DNA of 8,247 nucleotides from Tannerella sp. (GTDB lineage Bacteria; Bacteroidota; Bacteroidia; Bacteroidales; Tannerellaceae). Location of the stretch: contig JAITQL010000215.1 in the NCBI GenBank assembly GCA_031288935.1, positions 1 to 8,247 of the forward strand, in the 5' to 3' direction. Position numbers and translations under genes: made by a program. This document shows, piece after piece, positions 1-6,021 of the stretch (positions are counted from its first letter, which is position 1; every line of letters begins with the position of its first letter). Under the pieces are notes generated by a model, which worked only from the letters and a program-made list of their open reading frames with translations, searched no databases and was not told the DNA's origin.

Positions 1-1020
1 CGTCGGGTCTTTCGGCAAAAAAAGGACGGGATGCTGCGGTTCCACGTATTTCCCGTTGCGTTCGGTGAAAAGTTCCGCTTCCTTCTCGCCTGTCCGGGCA
101 TTGTAGCGCACAAGGCAACACTCGTTCTGTTCGCGGTTCAGTTCCGCAATGTACACACTTTTATCGTCCGGACTCCAGGCGACGTTGGTCAGGTATTTTT
201 CCTTCGGCAGCCCCGTCTTCAGCCAGACGACCTGCCCGTCGGACAGGTGATATACGCCGACCGTCACTTCATGACTTTTCATCCCGGCCATCGGATACTT
301 GAACGGTTCCACCCTGGCCACCCGCGCATGGATATTGACTGCCGGATAGTCCGTCACCATCCGTTCGTCCATCCGGTAAAAAGCCAGCGCCGTTCCCTGC
401 GGCGACCAGAACAGTCCCTTGTGGATACCGAACTCGTTCTGATGAACGGCGACGCCGCAGACGATGCCGTCTTCCGTTTCGTCCGTCACCGCAGCGGCGC
501 GGTTTTCCGGCGAAAGAATCTGCACATTGTTTCTTTCCGTATACGCCAGGTAGCCGTTCGCCGCGCAAAATTCAACGTGTTCCCACTGGGAATCCAGCGT
601 GTAGGCAACCGCTACCTTGTCTGCTTTCAGGTCGTAGTGAATCCGGTAGTTCCTGTAATGAAACGCCAGCAGATCCGGCTGTTTCGGAAAAGGAACGGAA
701 AAGTCCGGCATCGCAGCGGTGGAAGGATATCCGGCCGCTTCGAGCGTGCGATTCAGCTGTTCGAGGGTCAGCGCCACCTGTTCCGGCCGGCTGTCGGCGG
801 GCGAAGCGGCAAGCAGGCTGTCTCCCCGCACATACATGTACCTGTCGCCGCACCACTGCAACTGTTTCAGGTTGCGGGGCACGAAACGGAACTGGTTCCG
901 GCCGCCAGGAATCAAGTCCTGCAAAGTGAGTGATTTCTCCTGTGCGCCAAGCTGCATCATAAATGAAAGGGTATACGCGGCAATCCATGCAAATAAAAAC
1001 CGGTTATTTTTTCTTCTCAT
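1..1020 (-). CDS. Dipeptidyl-peptidase IV-like serine peptidase (S9 family), N-terminal 340 residues, truncated by window edge
   Basis: The minus strand is open from ATG at 1020 to the window edge. Residues 1-26 look like a Sec signal peptide: a basic RRKNNR start, a hydrophobic core FLFAWIAAYTLSF, and probable cleavage after LGA. The rest reads as a DPP-IV N-terminal beta-propeller: FWSPQGTALAFYRMDE (about 204-219), MVTDYPAVNIHA, then EPFKYPMAGMKSHEVTVGVY (238-257) and the blade AWSPDDKSVYIAEL (281-294). This segment is typical of Bacteroidales DPP-IV-like proteins. The catalytic Ser-Asp-His hydrolase domain lies beyond the left edge, so activity cannot be judged. Family members are periplasmic or surface enzymes that release N-terminal X-Pro dipeptides. 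The start overlaps the 3' end of the RNA methyltransferase gene by 17 bases, so the two are probably co-transcribed and coupled. An ATG at 960 is a possible alternative start but would delete most of the signal peptide. The exact substrate preference (DPP-IV or a related S9 type) is open. Confidence 0.87.
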   Translation of the reverse strand, partial: MRRKNNRFLFAWIAAYTLSFMMQLGAQEKSLTLQDLIPGGRNQFRFVPRNLKQLQWCGDRYMYVRGDSLLAASPADSRPEQVALTLEQLNRTLEAAGYPSTAAMPDFSVPFPKQPDLLAFHYRNYRIHYDLKADKVAVAYTLDSQWEHVEFCAANGYLAYTERNNVQILSPENRAAAVTDETEDGIVCGVAVHQNEFGIHKGLFWSPQGTALAFYRMDERMVTDYPAVNIHARVARVEPFKYPMAGMKSHEVTVGVYHLSDGQVVWLKTGLPKEKYLTNVAWSPDDKSVYIAELNREQNECCLVRYNARTGEKEAELFTERNGKYVEPQHPVLFLPKDPT

Positions 1021-2341
1021 CTCTTCGGAGGTACGGTTTTTTGTGGAGGGTTTTGTCTTTGGCGTATGGACGCGGGGCAGAAGGTTTGTCTTTAATGGAT
1101 AACCGCTTGCCGCCGGGAGATGTTTTCCCGCCGAAAGCCGGCTTCTTCAAGACCAGTTCGGGCTGTTCGTTCAGCGTCTTTTTATATTCCCTGTTTTTCC
1201 CTGCAAACAGTTCGTAGCAGCGAAACTCGCACTCCAGCTGTCCGTTCATCAGTTTGATCTTGCGGCTGGGCTTCAGTCCGATGCTCTCGAAGTACTCTTC
1301 CTTGAAGCTCAATATCCAGGCCTGGTATCCGGCAAAAACATGCTTCAGCCGTTCGCCGATCATTCTGTACAAGCCCAGGATATCGTTCGTCGCGATCCGT
1401 TCCCCGTAAGGCGGATTCGTTACCAGGATTCCCGCCTCCGGCGCTTCGGTATACTGCTGAAAGGTGAGCGTTTTCAGGTCGATGTATTTCGTCAGGCCGG
1501 CGTTGCGGCAGTTTTCGCGCGCCAGTTCGACGGCAGCAGGCGAAACATCCGAGCCGTAGCATTTAAACGCAAACCTCCGTTCGCCGGTATCGTCGCTGGA
1601 TACCTCGTCGAACAGTTCCGCATCAAAGTCATTCCATTTCTCAAAGGCATATTCCTTGCGATAAAGGCCGGGCGGGATGTTGAGCGCGATCATGGCCGCC
1701 TCGATCAGCAGCGTCCCCGAACCGCACATCGGGTCAATGAAATTGGATTCGCCCCGCCAGCCCGTTTTCAGGATCATGCCCGCCGCCAGCACTTCATTGA
1801 GCGGCGCGTCGCCCTGCTCCGTCCGGTAGCCGCGCTTGTGCAGGCTCTCTCCCGAACTGTCGAGCGACACGGTACAGTCGTGATGCGAGATATGGATATG
1901 AATGAACATGTCCGGGCGATGGATCCGGACAGAGGGACGTTTCCCGTACTTCTCGCTGAAATAGTCTGCAATGGCGTCTTTCGTACGGTAGGCGACGAAT
2001 TTGGAATGGTTAAAGGTTTCGGAATAGATAACGGCATCCACGGCAAACGTTTTATCGGGCGAGAAATAACGCTCCCACGCAATCGCCTTTACTTCTTCAT
2101 AGACGTCATCCGCACCGCTTGCCTTGAACCGGGCGACGGGTTTCAGAATACGCAGCGCCGTCCGGCAATACAAATTGGCCTTATACATTAACAACTTGTC
2201 GCCCGTAAAGGAAACCATGCGACGTCCCGCGCTGACTTTTTCCGCCTGCAGGGCCGACAGTTCTTCCGCCAGCACGTCTTCCAGACCGTACAGCGTCTTG
2301 GCCACCATTTCAAACCGTTCATCTTCCATTCTGTCGGCCAT
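1004..2341 (-). CDS. THUMP-domain class I SAM-dependent RNA methyltransferase (RlmL-type, probable 23S rRNA m2G methyltransferase)
   Basis: This 445-residue protein matches the RlmL/YcbY N-terminal enzyme family, which methylates guanine N2 in 23S rRNA (G2445 in E. coli). A THUMP RNA-binding region spans roughly residues 45-160. The Rossmann methyltransferase follows, with SAM-binding motif I DPMCGSGTLLIEAAM at 203-217, an acidic strand end CYGSDVSP at 261-268, and catalytic motif NPPYGER at 309-315. E. coli RlmKL is a fusion of about 700 residues with a second methyltransferase (RlmK). Here only the RlmL half is present, as in many Bacteroidota. The last 45 or so residues form a Lys/Arg/Pro-rich, probably disordered tail that may bind RNA. 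ATG at 2341 overlaps the TAA of the lipoprotein gene (TAATG), which supports this start; Met5 is an alternative. Databases often mislabel this family as N6-adenine DNA methylases. The target base is inferred from the family. Confidence 0.93.
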   Translation of the reverse strand: MADRMEDERFEMVAKTLYGLEDVLAEELSALQAEKVSAGRRMVSFTGDKLLMYKANLYCRTALRILKPVARFKASGADDVYEEVKAIAWERYFSPDKTFAVDAVIYSETFNHSKFVAYRTKDAIADYFSEKYGKRPSVRIHRPDMFIHIHISHHDCTVSLDSSGESLHKRGYRTEQGDAPLNEVLAAGMILKTGWRGESNFIDPMCGSGTLLIEAAMIALNIPPGLYRKEYAFEKWNDFDAELFDEVSSDDTGERRFAFKCYGSDVSPAAVELARENCRNAGLTKYIDLKTLTFQQYTEAPEAGILVTNPPYGERIATNDILGLYRMIGERLKHVFAGYQAWILSFKEEYFESIGLKPSRKIKLMNGQLECEFRCYELFAGKNREYKKTLNEQPELVLKKPAFGGKTSPGGKRLSIKDKPSAPRPYAKDKTLHKKPYLRRDEKKK

Positions 2342-2763
2342 TACCAGGTCAATACAACACGAAATTCCTTTGCGGGGGGCGTTTCTCCTTTTATGTAGTC
2401 GACATAAAAGGAAACGGTTCCCTGCTCGAAATCGAAGGTATACTGTTCATTCCATCGAACGCTGCCATCCGTGTGAGGAATGATGTACGGAAGCGGCGTC
2501 TGCACCTCCGTCTGATCCTCCATCTGATACATGTATGCAGAAACCGTTCCGTTTTCGTAGATATAGCTGCCAATATCCAGGTCTTTGATACACTGGTAAA
2601 ACGAAACATCCTGCGTGCCGCCGAGCAGTTTCCAGTCCCTTGGCGTTACCGTAAAATAATAGGTTTCCATACCCCCACCCGGTTCTCCCGGAGGTCCCAT
2701 CGGCCCTTCACACGAAGTAAGCACAAACGCCATAAGGCTCAGTAAAACGAAATACTTTTTCAT
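2341..2763 (-). CDS. Small lipoprotein with a short collagen-like Gly-X-Y stretch
   Basis: The 140-residue product begins MKKYFVLLSLMAFVLTSC, a type II (lipoprotein) signal peptide whose lipobox LTSC places the lipidated cysteine at residue 18. Three collagen-like triplets (GPM, GPP, GEP) and a glycine run follow at residues 20-31. The remaining 110 residues alternate polar and aromatic positions (ETYYFTVTPRDWKLL, YTFDFEQGTVSFYVDYIK), suggesting a small beta-sandwich. The protein should be anchored in the outer membrane; no enzymatic motif is seen. An in-frame ATG at 2838 would add 25 residues ahead of the signal peptide, but it lies upstream of the predicted promoter, so Met at 2763 is preferred. 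The stop overlaps the next gene's start by one base. Lipoproteins with an EGPMGPPG-like stretch after the cysteine recur in Bacteroidales and their role is unknown to me. Confidence 0.85.
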   Translation of the reverse strand: MKKYFVLLSLMAFVLTSCEGPMGPPGEPGGGMETYYFTVTPRDWKLLGGTQDVSFYQCIKDLDIGSYIYENGTVSAYMYQMEDQTEVQTPLPYIIPHTDGSVRWNEQYTFDFEQGTVSFYVDYIKGETPPAKEFRVVLTW

Positions 2764-2787
2764 AGTCGCTGTTTTTTTATTTCGCGA

Positions 2788-2819
2788 CAAACTTACGTGA
2801 AAGTTTCCAGATTTACAAG
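2788..2819 (-). promoter_or_regulatory. Bacteroides-type promoter for the lipoprotein-methyltransferase-peptidase operon
   Basis: On the minus strand TAAGTTTG (2795-2788) matches the -7 consensus TAnnTTTG exactly. CTTG (2819-2816) lies 20 bases upstream as the -33 element. Transcription would start near 2782, giving a leader of about 20 bases before the ATG at 2763. Position and spacing agree with the Bacteroidota primary sigma factor pattern; no start site was measured. Confidence 0.68.
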
Positions 2820-2832
2820 TATGTGAAATAAA

Positions 2833-2864
2833 ATTCAAAGATTCAGGGATTCAAAAATTCAATT
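2833..2864. repeat. Four-copy 8-base phased tandem repeat beginning ATTC
   Basis: Four consecutive octamers start at 2833, 2841, 2849 and 2857: ATTCAAAG, ATTCAGGG, ATTCAAAA, ATTCAATT. The first four bases are invariant and the rest vary. The array starts 14 bases upstream of the -33 element of the lipoprotein promoter. It could be a low-complexity expansion, a spacer between transcription units, or upstream promoter DNA; the sequence does not decide. Confidence 0.6.
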
Positions 2865-3020
2865 GCAGACAGGTAGAAGTACTGCCGGACAACATCATGC
2901 TGCACGGAACAAAGAACGGTTGAAACCGGATCATGCGTTTGTCCGGTTGCGGATGATCTGCTCATTCCGAGTATATCATCTTTAGCGATTACGGCCGCAA
3001 GATTACTTTTGCAAGTTAAG
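2865..3020. other. Non-coding stretch upstream of the intron relic, with a 7-bp inverted repeat
   Basis: No credible gene is seen on either strand. The plus strand carries a perfect inverted repeat AACCGGA (2924-2930) and TCCGGTT (2942-2948) around an 11-base loop. The part nearest 3020 probably belongs to domain IV of the degraded group II intron that follows, but no reverse-transcriptase coding sequence can be read in the three plus frames. The left limit of the relic is therefore unknown. Confidence 0.4.
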
Positions 3021-3111
3021 GAACCGTTGTATACCGGACGGTACGCACGGTCGTGTGGGAGGTCGGAACATGGAGCAGGAGGAAAACCGTTTTATTTTCC
3101 TCCTGTCCGAT
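3021..3111 (+). mobile_element. Group II intron relic: 3' end with domains V and VI
   Basis: The segment from GAACCG at 3021 follows the bacterial group II intron domain V pattern. The outer strand CCGTTGTA (3024-3031) pairs, with wobbles and two mismatches, with CACGGTCG (3046-3053). The inner helix is TACC/GGTA (3032-3035 and 3040-3043), capped by a GGAC loop, with the characteristic two-base CG bulge at 3044-3045. A domain V-VI linker resembling GTGTGAGAGG follows (GTGTGGGAGG, 3053-3062). Domain VI comes next: TCGG (3063-3066) can pair with CCGA (3107-3110), enclosing a perfect 11-bp hairpin CAGGAGGAAAA/TTTTCCTCCTG (3076-3086 and 3095-3105). The expected 3' boundary is after CCGAT at about 3111. 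The base where I expect the branch-point adenosine appears to be G, and no intron-encoded protein or 5' domains are present, so this is most likely a dead fragment. The family pattern is from memory, not from a search. Confidence 0.72.
3076..3105. other. Perfect 11-bp stem-loop (domain VI hairpin of the intron relic)
   Basis: CAGGAGGAAAA at 3076-3086 is exactly complementary to TTTTCCTCCTG at 3095-3105, with an 8-base loop CCGTTTTA. Taken alone it could pass for a transcription terminator of the thioredoxin-like gene, but neither strand has a T-run after the stem. Its place directly after domain V makes intron domain VI the better reading. A secondary terminator-like role for the minus strand remains possible. 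Confidence 0.65.
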
Positions 3112-3243
3112 TCGCTACCCGAACGCTTCCGTCCGTCACTTTTGTTTTCGTCCTGCCCTCGCTGAGGCGGCGGCTTTTCGGATATCCGCAATCCATTCTC
3201 CACTCATTTTGTCGATCTGTCGGATGGACGTGCGACGGCGTGT
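3112..3243. other. Non-coding spacer between intron relic and thioredoxin-like gene
   Basis: No supported gene lies here. Short open frames on both strands, such as a 23-codon minus-strand frame starting at 3207, have no recognisable motif and no promoter. If the intron end at 3111 is right, this DNA is the flank into which the intron once inserted. I see no convincing intrinsic terminator after the thioredoxin-like gene's stop. Confidence 0.4.
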
Positions 3244-3510
3244 CTACTCCAAGGACAATGCTTTTGCGAATACCGCTTCCACCTGTTCGCGTGTGACGGC
3301 GCCTTCGTGCATCTTCACTTCGTCTACGTAAAACGTCGGTACATAGTAATAGTCGTACCGATTGGCTATTTCCGACTGCTCGCGTTCTTCTATCAACTCC
3401 ATTTCAAGGTTTCTGTACGCTTCCTGTTGTTTCAGCTCGTCGATGAATCCGAACGCTTGCCGGCAGTAAGGACAACTTTTCAGATAAAACAGTTTTATAT
3501 GCTTTTCCAT
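3244..3510 (-). CDS. Small thioredoxin-fold protein, glutaredoxin-like (CPYC active site)
   Basis: The 88-residue product begins with the beta-strand KHIKLFYLKSCPYC, placing the redox motif Cys13-Pro-Tyr-Cys16, the classical glutaredoxin sequence, at the N-terminus of helix 1. A charged helix follows (about 17-31). VPTFYVDE at 57-64 carries the cis-proline (Pro58) that faces the active site in thioredoxin folds. The length fits a bacterial glutaredoxin. The usual downstream GGxxD glutathione site is replaced by HEGAVTREQ, so glutathione use is doubtful; many Bacteroidota appear to lack glutathione. It is probably a cytoplasmic dithiol oxidoreductase with an unknown partner. An in-frame ATG at 3561 would add 17 residues that do not fit the fold and would start upstream of the predicted promoter, so 3510 is chosen. 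The gene stands alone, divergent from the aconitase operon. Confidence 0.83.
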   Translation of the reverse strand: MEKHIKLFYLKSCPYCRQAFGFIDELKQQEAYRNLEMELIEEREQSEIANRYDYYYVPTFYVDEVKMHEGAVTREQVEAVFAKALSLE

Positions 3511-3534
3511 TCTTCCATTATTTAAAAAACACGG

Positions 3535-3562
3535 CAAAGATAGGAATATTTCCCCGTGCAAA
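3535..3562 (-). promoter_or_regulatory. Bacteroides-type promoter for the thioredoxin-like gene
   Basis: On the minus strand TATCTTTG (3542-3535) fits TAnnTTTG perfectly, and TTTG (3562-3559) lies 16 bases upstream as a candidate -33 element. That spacing is slightly short against the usual 17-23 bases. The predicted leader before the ATG at 3510 is about 20 bases. Confidence 0.58.
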
Positions 3563-3636
3563 CGGAAGCGCTACATAGATAGCGAGTTATTTCAGCATAG
3601 ATTTTATTGATACCGCCCGATTTTTTCCCGTTTTTC

Positions 3637-3670
3637 TTGCTGCCTGTTGCCGGAGTTATGTTTACCTTTG
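3637..3670 (+). promoter_or_regulatory. Bacteroides-type promoter for the acn-icd-gltA operon
   Basis: TACCTTTG at 3663-3670 is an exact match to the -7 consensus TAnnTTTG. A TTG at 3637-3639 within a T-rich run sits 23 bases upstream, at the far end of the accepted spacing, so the -33 element is weak. Transcription would begin near 3677, leaving a leader of about 75 bases before the aconitase ATG at 3751, much longer than the roughly 20-base leaders of the two minus-strand promoters nearby. Confidence 0.55.
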
Positions 3671-3685
3671 CCTTCACTGCTTCAC

Positions 3686-3701
3686 GAAACAGCATTGTTT
3701 C
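3686..3701 (+). promoter_or_regulatory. Perfect 6-bp inverted repeat in the aconitase leader
   Basis: GAAACA (3686-3691) and TGTTTC (3696-3701) are exactly complementary around the four bases GCAT. The element begins about 16 bases after the -7 box, in the first part of the predicted leader RNA. It could be a small hairpin or a dimeric operator half-site pair. Chance occurrence is possible at this length, and no regulator can be named. Confidence 0.35.
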
Positions 3702-3750
3702 TGAACTTTTTCCGATAGAATCCGGTTATGTATAAACAATAAGTAGAATA

Positions 3751-6021
3751 ATGAATGATTATCTTGATTTGATCACCCAATGTTACAAAACATTGTCGCG
3801 CGCTGCGAAACATACGCGGCGCATCTCGGGACGCCCGTTGACCCTTTCCGAAAAGATCCTCTACGCGCACCTTTTCTACCCGGCGAAAACCGGCGCGTAT
3901 GTGCGGGGCGAGGATTATGCCGACTTCCGTCCCGACCGGGTGGCCATGCAGGACGCTACGGCGCAGATGGCGCTGTTGCAGTTTATGAATGCCGGCCGCA
4001 AGACGTCCGCCGTACCGGCTACCGTGCATTGCGATCACCTGATCCAGGCCTGGCAGGGCGCTGCGGCCGACCTGAAGACTGCCGACGCGACGAACAGAGA
4101 GGTTTACGACTTCCTCCGGACGGTGTGCAGCAAGTACGGCCTTGGGTTCTGGAAGCCCGGCGCCGGTATTATTCATCAGGTCGTGCTTGAAAACTACGCT
4201 TTCCCCGGCGGAATGATGGTTGGCACGGATTCGCACACGCCGAATGCCGGCGGGCTGGGCATGATCGCCATCGGCGTGGGAGGGGCGGATGCGGTGGATG
4301 TGATGACAGGCATGGCCTGGGAGCTGAAAATGCCGCGGCTGATCGGCGTCAGGCTGACCGGCCGGCTCGGTGGCTGGGCGTCGCCCAAAGACGTGATTCT
4401 CAAACTGGCCGGCATCCTGACCGTCAAGGGAGGCACGAATGCCGTGATCGAGTACTTCGGTACGGGCGCCGCCACCCTCTCGGCCACCGGCAAGGCGACC
4501 ATTTGCAACATGGGCGCCGAGGTGGGCGCTACCGCGTCGCTCTTTCCGTATGACGATGAAATGAAAAAATACCTCGTTGCGACCGGGCGTAAAGCCGTTG
4601 CCAAACTGGCCGACGCCATCCGGACGGATCTGACAGCCGATCCGGAGGTGTGGAAACATCCGGAAACCTGCTACGACCGCGTGATCGAAATCAACCTTTC
4701 CGAACAGGAGCCGTATATAAACGGCCCCTTCACCCCCGATGCCGCTACGCCCCTCTCCGCCTTTGCCGCGAAGGTAAGGCAGAACGGGTATCCGCGCCGG
4801 ATGGAAGCGGGACTGATCGGGTCGTGTACCAATTCGTCGTACCAGGACATGAGCCGCGTTGCTTCGCTGGCGCGGCAGGTGGTGGACAAGAAACTCAAGG
4901 CCGCCAGTCCCCTGATCGTCAATCCCGGTTCCGAACAAATCCGTTACACGGCGGAGCGGGACGGATTTATCGCCCTTTTCGAGGCCGTCGGCGGCACGCT
5001 GATGGCGAATGCCTGCGGCCCCTGCATCGGACAGTGGAAGCGGATCACGGACGACAACACGCGCCCCAATTCCATCGTCACGTCTTTCAATCGCAACTTC
5101 GCCAAGCGCGCCGACGGCAATCCGAATACCCATGCGTTTGTGGCATCGCCGGAGCTGACGCTGGCGCTGACCGTTGCCGGCGACCTCTGCTTCAATCCGC
5201 TGACGGATACGCTGACTAATCTGGACGGCGAACAGGTGAAACTGGATCCGCCGACCGGCGCCACGCTGCCCGTCAAAGGCTTCGCCGTCGAGGAGCGCGG
5301 ATTTGTTGCCCCCGGCAGCGCTTCGGAGGACATTCGTATCGCTCCGGATTCCGAACGCCTGCAACGCCTCGAGCCGTTCGCCCCGTGGGAGGGCAGCGAC
5401 CTGACCGGCATGCTGCTCCTGATCAAGGTGCAGGGCAAATGCACCACCGATCACATCTCCATGGCCGGCGCCTGGCTGCGTTTCCGCGGACATTTGGAGC
5501 ATATTTCCGAAAATCTGCTGATGGGCGCCGTCAATGCCTTCAACGGAAAGACGAACGAGGTGAAAAACCAGCTGACGGGCGCGTATGGCGGCGTGTCGGC
5601 AACGGCAACGGCCTACAAAGCCGGAGGGCGCGCCTCGGTGGTGGTGGCGGAAGAGAATTACGGCGAAGGGTCTTCGCGCGAACACGCCGCCATGGAACCC
5701 CGTTTCCTGAATGTCCGCGCGGTGCTGGCCAAGTCCTTTGCGCGGATTCACGAGACGAACCTGAAGAAACAGGGGATGCTGGCCTTGACGTTCGCCCGTC
5801 CGGAGGATTATGACCGGATCCGCGAAGACGACCGGCTGGGTATCGAGGGGCTGACCGCCTTCGCGCCCGGATGCCCCCTGACGGTCGTATTGACGCACAG
5901 CGACGGTACGGAGGAATCCTTTCCGGCGCGTCACACCTATAATTCCACACAGATCGAATGGTTTCGTGCCGGATCTGCGTTGAACTGTCATGCAATTAAA
6001 ACAAAAAAGAAAGATGAGTAA
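3751..6021 (+). CDS. acnA: Aconitate hydratase, mitochondrial type [4Fe-4S]
   Basis: The 756-residue enzyme interconverts citrate and isocitrate via cis-aconitate in the cytoplasm. The three cubane ligands are in place: Cys359 in [14 protein letters not shown], and Cys422 and Cys425 in [11 protein letters not shown]. Other active-site signatures are [11 protein letters not shown] (91-101), [15 protein letters not shown] (140-154), [11 protein letters not shown] (158-168), SFNRNFAKR (445-453), [10 protein letters not shown] (561-570) and the swivel-domain loop [16 protein letters not shown] (636-651), which holds the catalytic serine. Length and the [12 protein letters not shown] block resemble mitochondrial aconitase more than the roughly 890-residue AcnA or AcnB of E. 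coli, as reported for B. fragilis. ATG at 3751 is preceded by an in-frame stop at 3733; no Shine-Dalgarno sequence is apparent, as is common in this phylum. The 3' end overlaps the isocitrate dehydrogenase start by 8 bases. It is the first gene of the operon. Confidence 0.97.
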   Translation: MNDYLDLITQCYKTLSRAAKHTRRISGRPLTLSEKILYAHLFYPAKTGAYVRGEDYADFRPDRVAMQDATAQMALLQFMNAGRKTSAVPATVHCDHLIQAWQGAAADLKTADATNREVYDFLRTVCSKYGLGFWKPGAGIIHQVVLENYAFPGGMMVGTDSHTPNAGGLGMIAIGVGGADAVDVMTGMAWELKMPRLIGVRLTGRLGGWASPKDVILKLAGILTVKGGTNAVIEYFGTGAATLSATGKATICNMGAEVGATASLFPYDDEMKKYLVATGRKAVAKLADAIRTDLTADPEVWKHPETCYDRVIEINLSEQEPYINGPFTPDAATPLSAFAAKVRQNGYPRRMEAGLIGSCTNSSYQDMSRVASLARQVVDKKLKAASPLIVNPGSEQIRYTAERDGFIALFEAVGGTLMANACGPCIGQWKRITDDNTRPNSIVTSFNRNFAKRADGNPNTHAFVASPELTLALTVAGDLCFNPLTDTLTNLDGEQVKLDPPTGATLPVKGFAVEERGFVAPGSASEDIRIAPDSERLQRLEPFAPWEGSDLTGMLLLIKVQGKCTTDHISMAGAWLRFRGHLEHISENLLMGAVNAFNGKTNEVKNQLTGAYGGVSATATAYKAGGRASVVVAEENYGEGSSREHAAMEPRFLNVRAVLAKSFARIHETNLKKQGMLALTFARPEDYDRIREDDRLGIEGLTAFAPGCPLTVVLTHSDGTEESFPARHTYNSTQIEWFRAGSALNCHAIKTKKKDE

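Noticed and set aside
31..933. 300-codon plus-strand open frame over the S9 peptidase gene
   Set aside because: Minus-strand translation gives a signal peptide and clear DPP-IV propeller motifs; the plus frame is a low-complexity shadow.
2924..2948. AACCGGA/TCCGGTT inverted repeat as a second intron domain V
   Set aside because: It lacks the inner helix, the bulge and the linker; only seven base pairs around an 11-base loop remain, which may be chance.
2981..3011. Plus-strand TACTTTTG (3004-3011) with a TTTA 19 bases upstream, resembling a Bacteroides promoter
   Set aside because: It lies just before domain V of the intron relic, where domain IV sequence is expected, and no gene follows on the plus strand before 3751. 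It could still drive a short RNA, but nothing else supports that.
3021..3062. Possible signal recognition particle RNA, suggested by a GGTCGGAAC...GGAGCAG stretch just downstream
   Set aside because: The conserved SRP domain IV loop with GGAA flanked by CAGG and AGCAG is not reproduced, whereas the group II intron domain V-VI order fits end to end.
3076..3105. Stem-loop as an intrinsic terminator for the thioredoxin-like gene
   Set aside because: There is no T-run after the stem on either strand and it lies about 140 bases past the stop codon; intron domain VI explains it better.
3003..3203. 66-codon minus-strand frame and overlapping 92- and 95-codon plus-strand frames
   Set aside because: They cross the intron relic and its flank, show no motif, and owe their composition to the structured RNA sequence.
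3682..5991. 769-codon open frame on the minus strand, antisense to aconitase
   Set aside because: Its product is Arg/Gly/His-rich with no domain, and the plus-strand aconitase carries all catalytic motifs. GC-rich codon usage removes stops from the antisense frame.
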